Virus record (IMG/VR): IMGVR_UViG_3300025425_000154 | Location: 1-24,501 of that record | DNA length: 24,501 nt | Direction: 5' to 3' (one strand) | From: a virus | Shown: positions 1-6,450 of the stretch, one piece after another | Layout: every line of letters starts with the position of its first letter | How positions within the stretch are numbered: the first letter of the stretch is position 1 | The notes under the pieces: model-generated | Databases searched by the model: none | What the model was told of the DNA's origin: nothing | What the model saw: the letters and a program-made list of their open reading frames with translations, nothing else | Made by a program: the position numbers and the translations under genes

Positions 1-5
1 TCAAC

Positions 6-13
6 GTTGTATG
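6..13 (-). repeat. Start (R'' box) of a fourth attC-like site, cut by the window edge
   Basis: The minus strand reads CATACAAC here, 37 nt after the methyltransferase stop. It is the exact reverse complement of the GTTGTATG box at 813-820 that opens the same cassette. The rest of the site lies outside the window. Confidence 0.6.
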
Positions 14-50
14 CAAGTGCTAAAGTTCGTGTTTTATCAAAGGTTATTGC

Positions 51-710
51 TTATCTACTCTTTTTTCTTTTATTTTTTTCCGCCCTTTTTTTACTCATAT
101 CCAAATAAAAATCTTTAAGTTCTATCCCTATACAGTTTCTATTCAAATCATCACATACAATTGCTGTAGTGCCATAGCCTAAAAAGCAATCTAAAACAAT
201 GTCATTTTCTTGTGTGAAGTTCTTTATAAAATGTTCAGCCACTTCATATTTCATAACGGCTTTATGTTCTTTAGGCATAGAAGAATTTACAGAAGTTGTA
301 ATTATATTTTTAGTGTAAGTTTTATTGCTTTTTAAAGAAACATTGCCTAATACGATAAAATATTCTACTGCATTTGTGATAGCTTTACCGCTTGCTGGCA
401 TTGGGTTTGATTTTTCCCAAATATGTATGTCAACTATTTTCTCACTAAATAATCCTATTAACTTATATACATCAGCTCTATTGTAGTAATTGGCTTGTAT
501 ATTATAAATAACGTGATTTTTAGTAACTCTTAAAAGTTCATTAATTACATTTACATTCATTTCAAGCCAATTGCCATTTATATCTGTAAATTCTTGGTAT
601 TTATCATTTCTTTTTCTGTTGTAAGGTGGCGAAGTAAATGATAAATCTACACTATCATTTTCCATTGTTCTTAAAACCTCTATACAATTACCTAACTTAA
701 ATTCTACCAT
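51..710 (-). CDS. DNA methyltransferase, beta-type (N4-cytosine or N6-adenine)
   Basis: This 219-aa protein is an S-adenosylmethionine-dependent amino-methyltransferase. Catalytic motif IV, TSPPY, is near residues 26-30. The SAM-binding motif I, DCFLGYGTT, is near the C-terminus at about 173-181, followed by the acidic GIEL segment. Motif IV before motif I is the beta-class order. SPPY is found in both N4C and N6A enzymes, so the modified base cannot be read from sequence. No restriction nuclease is adjacent, so it is an orphan enzyme. In a phage it would most plausibly protect the genome from host restriction. It is the only gene of cassette 3 and starts about 103 nt inside the cassette boundary. 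A basic tail ends the protein. Confidence 0.88.
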   Translation of the reverse strand: MVEFKLGNCIEVLRTMENDSVDLSFTSPPYNRKRNDKYQEFTDINGNWLEMNVNVINELLRVTKNHVIYNIQANYYNRADVYKLIGLFSEKIVDIHIWEKSNPMPASGKAITNAVEYFIVLGNVSLKSNKTYTKNIITTSVNSSMPKEHKAVMKYEVAEHFIKNFTQENDIVLDCFLGYGTTAIVCDDLNRNCIGIELKDFYLDMSKKRAEKNKRKKSR

Positions 711-812
711 ATCTTTGTAAATATTTGGCTATCGCCATTTGCCCTCGCTCAAAATAAAAGAAAAAAGGGTCAGTTATTAATTTAAAGTTTCGTGCTTTAA
801 AGTCGCACCAGA

Positions 813-876
813 CATACAACAATGTATATAACCCATTGCCGAAAAAGGCAACGTGCCATATACTCAGCGTTGGGGC
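813..876 (-). repeat. attC-like recombination site between cassettes 2 and 3
   Basis: This 64-bp site folds as an imperfect hairpin. Outer boxes 817-820 and 869-872 pair (CAAC/GTTG). Inner boxes 824-829 and 858-863 pair (GTATAT/ATATAC). An apical stem pairs 836-840 with 847-851 around a GAAAAA loop. The spacers between outer and inner boxes are unequal (3 and 5 nt), leaving unpaired bases on one side, as in integron attC sites. The minus-strand R'' is GCCCCAAC and the R' is GTTGTATG. They belong to different cassettes and are not complementary to each other, as expected for an integrated array. Confidence 0.75.
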
Positions 877-881
877 AAATA

Positions 882-1196
882 CTACAACCTTAATAGATTG
901 TATAAATCTTCTGGAGTTTTTAAAATAAAAGGTTTATTGTCTATTGTTACTTTGGAATCCTTTTTCCCGAAATCTATTTCCCATAAATAATACTCAATCC
1001 AACTTTGGTAATGTTCGTCTTTAAAATGTTGTTGAAGTATTTTTACCAAAGAATCTACAATGTAATTTCTTGGTAAACTATTATCTACATCTTCGTTATA
1101 ATAGTTGTTTACCGCTTTTGAAAAATCACTTTCTATTCTGCTTTGTTTTTCAATATTATTTATTGCTTCAATAAAAGTTTCCTTACTTATTTCCAT
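882..1196 (-). CDS. Conserved phage-type protein of unknown function (104 aa)
   Basis: A soluble, acidic, mainly helical protein. The middle holds an aromatic stretch (QSWIEYYLWEIDFGKK, about residues 63-78) and the C-terminus a KTPEDLYNLL motif. From memory, proteins of this shape (an N-terminal ETFxxAI helix, then W-I-E-Y and DFG, then a TPEDLYxLL ending) are common in phages and prophages, but I know no function. The start codon lies inside the end of the membrane-protein gene (14-nt overlap), so translation is probably coupled. Both genes share cassette 2. The stop lies 3 nt before the attC-like R'' region. Confidence 0.7.
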   Translation of the reverse strand: MEISKETFIEAINNIEKQSRIESDFSKAVNNYYNEDVDNSLPRNYIVDSLVKILQQHFKDEHYQSWIEYYLWEIDFGKKDSKVTIDNKPFILKTPEDLYNLLRL

Positions 1197-1401
1197 TTGT
1201 CTTTTTATTAAAAAATCTTCTTAAAATATAGCTTCTTGCTATGCTTATTAAGGTAAAATATAAAGTGATTATTAAATTTTTTCCAGTACTACTCTGTATC
1301 CCTAAAATTGGAAAAATCAGGAATAACGAAATCAACGAAATGAAATAGCCGATTGCTACATTTGTCAAACTTTCTAAAAAGGATTGTTTTTTTGTTTGCA
1401 T
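1183..1401 (-). CDS. Small inner-membrane protein, phage-associated family (72 aa)
   Basis: Two hydrophobic segments (about residues 15-33 and 43-55) are separated by a short polar turn, and the protein ends in a basic tail with SIARSYILRRFFN. This layout, N-terminal S-x-x-E-S, two membrane helices and C-terminal R-S-Y-x-x-R-R-x-F-N, matches from memory a small membrane-protein family found in many phages of unrelated hosts. No function is established. It is the first gene of cassette 2, starting about 33 nt after the cassette boundary. It overlaps the next gene by 14 nt. A two-gene cassette is unusual, since most integron cassettes carry one. Confidence 0.75.
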   Translation of the reverse strand: MQTKKQSFLESLTNVAIGYFISLISLFLIFPILGIQSSTGKNLIITLYFTLISIARSYILRRFFNKKTNGNK

Positions 1402-1425
1402 ATTTTTATCTTAAAATTACCGTAC

Positions 1426-1564
1426 TTGCCCCAACACCGTACAAAATTAATTGCTTAGGCTTGGTTTTATTTAGGAACGTCCTCGCAGACTTTCAATTTG
1501 GTTTATATCTATTCTGCTTATCGCTCAACCACGCAAAAAATCTTGTACAAATACGTTGTGCTTA
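1426..1564 (-). repeat. Long attC-like site between cassettes 1 and 2
   Basis: About 139 bp without a gene. On the minus strand it opens with TAAGCACAAC (1564-1555) and closes with GTTGGGGCAA (1435-1426). The arms are imperfect inverted repeats: both ends have CAAC/GTTG boxes, then a matching GTACAA block about 4-6 nt further in, and a TTGC block deeper. The centre is long and variable, as in long attC sites. I see no other feature in this stretch. Confidence 0.65.
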
Positions 1565-1567
1565 ATA

Positions 1568-1945
1568 CTACTTTAGTTCTATCAAAAAAGCCCCTTTCTC
1601 ATTTGGCTTATCTGCAACAGCAAAAAAATAAGTCGTTTTATCCATATCAATATTAAAGCAATCAATAAAGTGGTTTGCAAGGTCTTTGCTTGTAAATCTA
1701 AGTCCGTTATCATTAACACTTTTTGTTCTTAACATAAAGGCATCTGGCTCATCCTCTTTAAACATATAGGCTTTTTTTTGCTTATAGTTAAATCCGAACA
1801 TAACACCTTCGTCATTTTTAAGTCCAGTATTTTCTTGTGCCTTTTCACTTAATATAAATCTATTGCCATTTATTTCAAGTTTTAGAGTTGGGCTTTTTCT
1901 CTGGAAACGTCCGTTTGTTCTTCTAACGTATAGTAATTCTTCCAT
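1568..1945 (-). CDS. Unknown 125-aa protein, possibly AbrB-like at its N-terminus
   Basis: I do not recognise this protein with confidence. Residues 20-58 alternate short beta-type stretches (LKLEINGNRFILSEKA, VMFGFN, KKAYMF), which loosely resemble swapped-hairpin AbrB domains. The C-terminal half has RFTSKDLANHFIDCFNI and ends in beta-like FFAVADKP and GAFLIELK. There is no signal peptide or membrane segment. It is the only gene of cassette 1. The leader AAACACAGACT-ATG resembles the CAGTCA-type leaders of the phage genes. The stop TAG lies 3 nt before the attC-like R'' box. Confidence 0.65.
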   Translation of the reverse strand: MEELLYVRRTNGRFQRKSPTLKLEINGNRFILSEKAQENTGLKNDEGVMFGFNYKQKKAYMFKEDEPDAFMLRTKSVNDNGLRFTSKDLANHFIDCFNIDMDKTTYFFAVADKPNEKGAFLIELK

Positions 1946-1967
1946 AGTCTGTGTTTATTTAACCGTG

Positions 1968-2011
1968 CTAAGCACAACAATATGTATAGTGCATAGCTTA
2001 GGTAGTTGTTT
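1968..2011 (-). repeat. First recombination site of the array (attC- or attI-like)
   Basis: The minus strand reads AAACAAC, about 25 nt, then TATACATATTGTTGTGCTTAG. The right half resembles that of the site at 813-876 (TATACATTGTTG). A CTAAGC/GCTTAG inverted pair spans the site. The GTTGTGCTTA box is complementary to the end of cassette 1. I found no complement of its AAACAAC box upstream, so this may be an attI-like or captured secondary site. The rest of the 110-bp gap (1946-2055) shows nothing else. Confidence 0.5.
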
Positions 2012-2055
2012 ATTTATTAAATTATATCTAAAATTTTAGCCCTGTACAAATATTT

Positions 2056-2421
2056 TTAATGGATGCCTAAAATACTATCCACTCTACAACTTCTCCATCC
2101 CTGCTTCTCTACATCAAAAAATGTAACTACTTCTTCTGAACGAGTACGCTGTTTTTTCTCTTTAGGTAAAAAAGGCTCAATAGCTTTTCCTAATTTTTCA
2201 TCGTCTCCTTGTATCAGAGTGCCTGTACCAAATCCTACGTGAAAGTCTCTAGCTTCCGTTACAAGGTTCTCTACGGCTTTTGCAGAGTATTTTGGTATAA
2301 TGTCTCCATTTGTTGTTCCAAACGCCTCTCTGTGGTCTCCGTTGGTCTTTTGGAAAGTGAAATGGACAACGCCCTTTGCTAACTTATCCTGTAATTTTGC
2401 TAATGTTCCTGCTTCTCCCAT
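2056..2421 (-). CDS. WYL_2/DUF2693-like SH3-fold protein (121 aa)
   Basis: The central motif, VHFTFQKTNGDHREAFGTTN, and the C-terminal one, VVTFFDVEKQGWRSCRVDSI, match what I remember of the small Bacteroidota SH3-barrel family once called DUF2693 (WYL_2). Its pattern is F-x-[FY]-x-K-x-[DN]-G-x-x-R-E-A-x-G-T-T and later Y/F-F-D-x-E-K-x-x-W-R-S. The molecular role is not established; a ligand- or nucleic-acid-binding barrel is plausible. It starts within the stop of the upstream gene (TAATG), so the two are coupled. It is the last phage-backbone gene before the cassette array. Confidence 0.65.
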   Translation of the reverse strand: MGEAGTLAKLQDKLAKGVVHFTFQKTNGDHREAFGTTNGDIIPKYSAKAVENLVTEARDFHVGFGTGTLIQGDDEKLGKAIEPFLPKEKKQRTRSEEVVTFFDVEKQGWRSCRVDSILGIH

Positions 2422-2729
2422 TATTCTATTTTTAAAGATTTAACTGAATTTAATTTAGTGATTGTTTTTAAGTGCTTTCCTGCTTTTCCGTTATTGTCCT
2501 CAAAAATCGTGGCTTTTAATACTACGCCATCTAAAGAGAATTTAAAGATACATACATCTTTACCTTTCCAAGTAGTAAATCTTCTTGTGGTTACGGTTTC
2601 TAAAAAGTCGTGAGGGTTACTTACTGAACTTCCTACTTTTACAGTTCCTGTGTCAGATATTCCGTAACTTTTGTTACTGTTATATTTACACGCTGTTACT
2701 TCATTCCAAATTGGGTGCTGTCTGCTCAT
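2421..2729 (-). CDS. Unknown small beta-rich protein (102 aa)
   Basis: The frame is open further upstream to a GTG at 2762, but that GTG lies inside the -7 promoter box (2754-2761). The ATG at 2729, 24 nt below the box, is therefore the likely start. The protein begins MSRQHPIWNEVTACKY and continues with short alternating strands (YGISDTGTVKVG, TTWKGKDVCIFKFSLDG, VVLKATIFED), ending in a Lys-rich region. It is probably a small beta-barrel, perhaps a partner of the next gene, to which it is coupled by TAATG. I recognise no family. It is the first gene of the last phage transcription unit. Confidence 0.7.
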   Translation of the reverse strand: MSRQHPIWNEVTACKYNSNKSYGISDTGTVKVGSSVSNPHDFLETVTTRRFTTWKGKDVCIFKFSLDGVVLKATIFEDNNGKAGKHLKTITKLNSVKSLKIE

Positions 2730-2753
2730 TTTGGCTGGTTTTTTATTATACTT

Positions 2754-2787
2754 CAAAGGCACAAAAAATTTTGTTTATAAACAAAAT
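2754..2787 (-). promoter_or_regulatory. Palindrome promoter upstream of the 2729 gene
   Basis: On the minus strand the 20-bp palindrome ATTTTGTTTATAAACAAAAT (2787-2768) is followed by a -7-type box TGCCTTTG (2761-2754). The -33 TTTG is at 2785-2782, giving a spacer of 20. The box deviates from TAnnTTTG at one position. The ATG follows 24 nt later. The promoter lies directly after a terminator. Confidence 0.8.
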
Positions 2788-2791
2788 AAAT

Positions 2792-2830
2792 AAAAAAAAA
2801 ATAGGTAGCACCAATCAGAGTGTTACCTAT
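2792..2830 (-). terminator. Rho-independent terminator after the Dda-like helicase
   Basis: The minus strand has an 11-bp stem with one mismatch (2820-2830 with 2801-2811, core GGTAACAC...GTGCTACC) and an 8-nt loop, followed by a run of nine T (2800-2792). It lies 24 nt after the helicase stop and just before the next promoter. Confidence 0.85.
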
Positions 2831-2853
2831 CAATATTAAACAAAATGCCAAAC

Positions 2854-4299
2854 TTATGTTACTATGAATAGTTTATTTCTAGGTCTAGTAAACGCTGTAT
2901 ATTTTATCCTATTTCTTTGTTCGATGTTCTTAAATACATTAATATCTTCCTCTAGCACGAATACATTATCATAAGAACTTCCTTGACTTTTGTGGCTTGT
3001 TATAGCGTAGTTGTATTTAACGTCTGCAAAAACCTCCTGTATTCTAAAAAAATCTTTCCACTTGCTTGCAGCTTTCCATCCACGTTCAACTTTGGCTAAT
3101 TCTGCTAGATGATTAATTATTAATTTGTAATCTTGTTCTGAATTTTCGTGAATGACTTTTATAACTTTCTCCACTCCTGCACTATCTTTTACTCTACAAG
3201 TATAATACTTCAAAGGAACAGTTTTATACTCTCCATCTTCTACTTCAAAATTTACTACTTCAAATTCGTCATTGTTGTTAAATAATAACTGGCTCTCATC
3301 TGTAGGAGATGTTATAGGTCTATTGGCAATTAATTTTTCTCCAATACAAAGTTTCTCTGCCTCTTCTCCATAAATCATATTACGAACTTTGGTATTGAAA
3401 ATGTCCACAATTCTGTTAGTCCCTCCAATAATTTTTACAAAGTCTGCATCGTACTTAAAGTTCGGACTGTTGAAATAAGCATTCAATAATTCATAAAATA
3501 CTTCTTTATCTGCTCCCCCTAAAAAGTAAACTCCATCATCATTACGCAAATAGAAATCTTTTCTTACTGGTAAAATATCTTCTCTCAATATAGCCTTACG
3601 AACTTTCATCGTAACTTGTATAATTGGATTATCTTCACTCTGTCTTAATACTTCTGTCAAAGTACCTACTTGCATACTGTACTTTAGAACGCCCTCTTTC
3701 GTAAAAGGAATACACTCATTAGCACCAACTGGGGGTATCTGTGCAGGGTCTCCTATGAATATTAATTTTATGTTATATAATTTTAAATAAGGGATCAACT
3801 GCTCGAATAATTCATCTGAAAACATAGAAACCTCATCCAAAAATATTACAGAGTATTCTCCTACTTTTACGTCCTCATCTCTCATCTTAACAAAAATTTG
3901 ATTACCATACTGGGTAATTTTTTCTCTTAATCCTAAAAGTGAATGAATTGTACTAAATCTTAAATTTAGCATATCCGATTTAAACTGGCTTTGAGCCTTT
4001 AAAACTTTAACGGCTTTATTAGTCGGAGCAGTAACTGCTACTTTATGATTAGTAGTACTCAAAATCGTCTCCATCAACTTATTAGTAAGATAAGTTTTAC
4101 CAGTTCCTGCATATCCTTTTATAATGTAAATATGAGACCCTTTTTTTCCTTGCATCTCCATAACTTCATCGAAGATAATTCTTTGTTTATCTTTTAAAAA
4201 AGATATGTCTGGCTCTGTAGCAAAATCTAATTTTTCGCTTTCGTTGTACTCTTTTACTGGAGGTAATTGTATTAACCTATCAAACTGTTGTTGCTCCAT
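2854..4299 (-). CDS. dda: Dda-like SF1B DNA helicase
   Basis: An ATP-dependent 5'-3' helicase of the RecD/Dda type, 481 aa, close to T4 Dda (439 aa). Walker A is GYAGTGKT (62-69), motif Ia is APTNKA near 91-96, Walker B is FLDEVSMF with D155/E156, motif III is FIGDPAQIPP, and the C-terminal ITSHKSQGSSYDNVFV is the UvrD_C_2 motif. In T4, Dda helps start replication forks and displaces bound proteins. Here it would serve phage replication. The start overlaps the end of the 192-aa gene by 28 nt, so the two are coupled. A strong terminator follows. Confidence 0.92.
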   Translation of the reverse strand: MEQQQFDRLIQLPPVKEYNESEKLDFATEPDISFLKDKQRIIFDEVMEMQGKKGSHIYIIKGYAGTGKTYLTNKLMETILSTTNHKVAVTAPTNKAVKVLKAQSQFKSDMLNLRFSTIHSLLGLREKITQYGNQIFVKMRDEDVKVGEYSVIFLDEVSMFSDELFEQLIPYLKLYNIKLIFIGDPAQIPPVGANECIPFTKEGVLKYSMQVGTLTEVLRQSEDNPIIQVTMKVRKAILREDILPVRKDFYLRNDDGVYFLGGADKEVFYELLNAYFNSPNFKYDADFVKIIGGTNRIVDIFNTKVRNMIYGEEAEKLCIGEKLIANRPITSPTDESQLLFNNNDEFEVVNFEVEDGEYKTVPLKYYTCRVKDSAGVEKVIKVIHENSEQDYKLIINHLAELAKVERGWKAASKWKDFFRIQEVFADVKYNYAITSHKSQGSSYDNVFVLEEDINVFKNIEQRNRIKYTAFTRPRNKLFIVT

Positions 4300-4850
4300 T
4301 CTATTAATTCTTTAACTCTGTTTATTAAATTTGTATATGATGTAGTGGTTTTTTCGTCATTGAATCTCCAAAGGTTGTTTTCCATAACCTCCATTGCTTT
4401 TAGTACTTCTGCATAATTCCACTCCTTAAAATCATCCGCACGATAAGATTTATTAAGTCTATGATGGGCTTGTAACATAATATTTTCATCTTCTTTTTTA
4501 TCAAAAGGAAGAGCAACTATATCAGCAGATACTACTGATAAAGTTTCCATTGCTTGTTTTGAATGATAAACTCCATTAGCCTCTGCTATAATATTCAAAC
4601 TGGTATGAAATAATTGAGTACAGTAATCATTACTCATCTTATCTGCAAGTCTTTCTATATCCGTATCATCTGTAGGAAGAAATCCTAAATTTCTCAAATC
4701 GTTTGCGTGCAGGCTTGTAATTTTTACGTGGTTTATAGAATTTTGTACAGCTAATAATACAGTATCTATTTCTTCTTTAGAAATTTGGTCTGCATCATAT
4801 TGTAACATTCTAATTGTGCAGATTATATCCTGCTTTAACTGGGTTTCCAT
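4272..4850 (-). CDS. Unknown helical protein (192 aa)
   Basis: A mainly alpha-helical soluble protein with no motif I recognise. The middle contains DLRNLGFLPTDDTDIERLADKM and HTSLNIIAEANGVYH, and the C-terminal half is rich in Trp, Glu and Lys. It is the first gene after the promoter at 4880-4912 and overlaps the Dda-like helicase by 28 nt, so it is probably made with the helicase and could be a cofactor (inference). The leader ends AAAATCAGTCAACA-ATG, the clearest form of the shared leader motif. Confidence 0.75.
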   Translation of the reverse strand: METQLKQDIICTIRMLQYDADQISKEEIDTVLLAVQNSINHVKITSLHANDLRNLGFLPTDDTDIERLADKMSNDYCTQLFHTSLNIIAEANGVYHSKQAMETLSVVSADIVALPFDKKEDENIMLQAHHRLNKSYRADDFKEWNYAEVLKAMEVMENNLWRFNDEKTTTSYTNLINRVKELIEWSNNSLIG

Positions 4851-4879
4851 TGTTGACTGATTTTAATTGTTTAACAAAT

Positions 4880-4912
4880 CAAAGATACAAAAATTTTGTT
4901 TATAAACAAAAT
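4880..4912 (-). promoter_or_regulatory. Palindrome promoter upstream of the 4850 gene
   Basis: On the minus strand, ATTTTGTTTATAAACAAAAT (4912-4893) is followed by TATCTTTG (4887-4880), a perfect TAnnTTTG box. The TTTG at 4910-4907 gives a spacer of 19. The ATG is 29 nt below the box. No terminator separates it from the RNase H stop at 4919, so read-through from upstream is likely as well. Confidence 0.85.
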
Positions 4913-4918
4913 AAATTA

Positions 4919-5374
4919 TTAAATTAATCCTACTTCTTTTAAATAGTCTGTGATGCCCTCTTTAGAAAGTATATCTGCTTCTTTATTATCTTCTCTAGGT
5001 ATCCATTCAACTATCCTCAATCTACTACCTAGTAGCTTCTTATACATCATAGCCTTGTCGTGATAGTGTTTTAAATGAGGGGCTTTAACTTTGTATCTAC
5101 CAGAGAATTGTCTAATTATTAATTGACTGTCTCCATAAATTCTAATTTTAACATCTGCATCTATTGCCATTGTATAGGCGTGGGCTGTTTTTAATGCTTC
5201 TATCAAGGCTTCCCATTCGGCAATGTTAGAAGTTCCATTACTTCCTGCCATCTTTTTAAAATCCAACTCTTCACAACGTTCTCCATTTTCCCATACTGCA
5301 ACTCCTGCCCCCATAAATTTGAACTTGGAGTTATTATCAGCAGCACCGTCAAATTTTAATGTTAGACTTCCCAT
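4919..5374 (-). CDS. rnhA: Ribonuclease HI
   Basis: Cleaves RNA in RNA-DNA hybrids; in a phage it would remove primers or R-loops. The 151-aa protein has the whole catalytic set: D9 in FDGAAD, E53 in NIAEWEAL, D82 in YGDSQLI and D134 in REDNKEAD. Length is typical of a single-domain RNase HI without an N-terminal hybrid-binding domain. It starts on the base after the stop of the 68-aa gene and ends its transcription unit. It is unrelated in type to T4 Rnh, which is a FEN-like nuclease. Confidence 0.93.
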   Translation of the reverse strand: MGSLTLKFDGAADNNSKFKFMGAGVAVWENGERCEELDFKKMAGSNGTSNIAEWEALIEALKTAHAYTMAIDADVKIRIYGDSQLIIRQFSGRYKVKAPHLKHYHDKAMMYKKLLGSRLRIVEWIPREDNKEADILSKEGITDYLKEVGLI

Positions 5375-5581
5375 TTAGTGAGGCTTATAGTTTTTTCTAA
5401 TAACTGTATCAATCTTTTCAGTCATTCCGTCTATGTACATAGTCGCTTTCACATCTTCTTTATCGAAGACACTATCTAAAAAAGTTTCAGAAAATTTAAG
5501 AGCAGGAGCGAATGCTTCTTTATCGTCCATCTTAATATTGATAGTTCCGTGAAGTCTGGCATTTTTAAACTGTTCTTTCAT
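5375..5581 (-). CDS. Unknown small protein (68 aa)
   Basis: A short soluble protein beginning MKEQFKNARLHGTINIKMDD, with a likely central helix and ending in VIRKNYKPH. I recognise no family. It is joined to both neighbours: its ATG overlaps the stop of the CPCC protein gene (ATGA), and its stop directly abuts the RNase H start. This spacing, and an open frame free of alternative genes, support it as real. Confidence 0.65.
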   Translation of the reverse strand: MKEQFKNARLHGTINIKMDDKEAFAPALKFSETFLDSVFDKEDVKATMYIDGMTEKIDTVIRKNYKPH

Positions 5582-6018
5582 TTTTTCATTAATTCATTAT
5601 AGTTAAACATTTCATTTAGACAGTCTATAATACTAACAAAATCTCCAGAAGTGTCATAATGTTTATTATTATAAATATGTATATATTTTTGTACTGTTAA
5701 AAAATTATTTACAAAATCTGACCCTTTTTTGGTTATTTGATAATGCCCACTTTTTTTACTTTCTATTAGTCCCCAGTATTTTAATTTAGGAAAATCTCCA
5801 GTATATTTAGCACCCATTCCCATAACAGTAGATTGTTCCATTAAATGAAAATCTAAATTAGTACCAAACTTATTTAACATTCGTATAAGACAGTACGCCA
5901 TTGAGTACGTTATTTTTCTTTTGTACGCCTTGGCAAATTGCGTACAACAAGGACATTTTCCTCCTTTATCAATTAATTTTTTCTCTAATTCTTGTCTTGC
6001 TTGTTTTAATGTGTCCAT
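5578..6018 (-). CDS. CPCC zinc-motif, winged-helix-like phage protein (146 aa)
   Basis: The N-terminal region holds GGKCPCCTQFAKAYKRKI (about residues 19-36), a probable half zinc site. After it come a helix (YSMAYCLIRMLNKFG) and a winged-helix-like segment, KLKYWGLIES...YQITKKGSDFV (about 78-104). From memory, phages of many hosts encode proteins with this order (CPCCxQxxKxYKRK, then a LxYWGLI wing, then IYNNK), function unknown. DNA binding is plausible. The only intergenic sequence before it is 12 nt, and it contains the leader motif AACCAGTCAGAT-ATG, which argues that the motif acts in translation. Confidence 0.72.
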   Translation of the reverse strand: MDTLKQARQELEKKLIDKGGKCPCCTQFAKAYKRKITYSMAYCLIRMLNKFGTNLDFHLMEQSTVMGMGAKYTGDFPKLKYWGLIESKKSGHYQITKKGSDFVNNFLTVQKYIHIYNNKHYDTSGDFVSIIDCLNEMFNYNELMKK

Positions 6019-6030
6019 ATCTGACTGGTT

Positions 6031-6387
6031 TTAAGTGTGATGTTCTATAAATTGTTCTGGAGTGTCAAATACTGGAGAAGTCATATCTAATTTATTTCTG
6101 TCATACAGACCTATACGCTCCATTAGTCTCATCATTTGATTTGCTTGTTCCGACTTTTCCATCATAATCACAGCCCCTGCACAATGTTGAGTATTATTAT
6201 CACTACTGCGGTCAAATCCATCTTCTGTATCTGTAGTAGTTTTATGGCAAGAAAAAGTTAAATCTTGTTCGTATAGAGCCGATACTAATTCTTCTGCTCT
6301 TTCTTGTCCTAACCAACCTTTTAAACTATCTGTTCTAAAAGGGCAGTTACAAGTCCCTCCGCAGGGTTTCTTTAAATCTAATTTCAT
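6031..6387 (-). CDS. Cys-rich phage protein, DUF6283-like (118 aa)
   Basis: The frame is open to 6465 but that extension runs through the promoter, so the start is the ATG at 6387, 23 nt below the -7 box. The protein opens MKLDLKKPCGGTCNCPFRTD and later has FSCHKTT and QHCAGAVIMMEK. The set C-G-G-x-C-x-C-P-F-R, then C-H-K-T, then H-C-A-G-A matches what I remember of the phage family DUF6283. The cysteines and histidine could bind zinc or an Fe-S cluster. No function is known. It is the first gene of its unit and has the leader AAACAGTCAGA-ATG. Confidence 0.75.
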   Translation of the reverse strand: MKLDLKKPCGGTCNCPFRTDSLKGWLGQERAEELVSALYEQDLTFSCHKTTTDTEDGFDRSSDNNTQHCAGAVIMMEKSEQANQMMRLMERIGLYDRNKLDMTSPVFDTPEQFIEHHT

Positions 6388-6410
6388 TCTGACTGTTTTG
6401 TTTAATACTT

Positions 6411-6442
6411 CAAAGATATAAAAAATTTTGTTTATAAACAAA
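6411..6442 (-). promoter_or_regulatory. Palindrome promoter upstream of the 6387 gene
   Basis: On the minus strand, TTTGTTTATAAACAAA (6442-6427) is followed by a perfect TATCTTTG box (6418-6411). The spacer from TTTG (6442-6439) is 20. It lies just below the terminator of the lysis unit. Confidence 0.85.
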
Positions 6443-6450
6443 TAAAATTT

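Larger units (their letters stand above)
6..2011 (-). mobile_element. Integron-like gene cassette array (three cassettes, no integrase in window)
   Basis: Read on the minus strand, the segment divides into cassette 1 (1977 to 1435), cassette 2 (1434 to 820) and cassette 3 (819 to beyond the window start). Each begins with a GTTG-type box and has, just after its last gene, the reverse complement of that same box. The pairs are GTTGTGCTTA/TAAGCACAAC, GTTGGGGCAA/TTGCCCCAAC and GTTGTATG/CATACAAC. In integrons this complementarity arises because both ends come from one attC site in the excised circle. The genes point the same way as the cassettes. No intI gene or cassette promoter is visible. The array lies downstream of the phage promoter at 2754-2787, with no obvious terminator between. 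It may continue past position 1. The boxes deviate slightly from RYYYAAC/GTTRRRY, so the call rests on end complementarity and folding. Confidence 0.75.

Noticed and set aside
1353-1565. Plus-strand frame of 70 codons over the long attC-like site
   Set aside because: It lies in the intercassette joint, its sequence is explained by the attC-like inverted repeat, and the translation resembles nothing.
2730-2762. GTG start at 2762 for the 102-aa gene
   Set aside because: The codon lies inside the -7 promoter box, upstream of the expected transcript start.
2585-2839. Plus-strand open frames, here and in many other places (for example 7150-7467, 12949-13290, 20521-20898)
   Set aside because: They lie opposite well-supported minus-strand genes, have low-complexity Phe/Ser/Leu-rich translations typical of antisense frames, and lack promoters or leader motifs.
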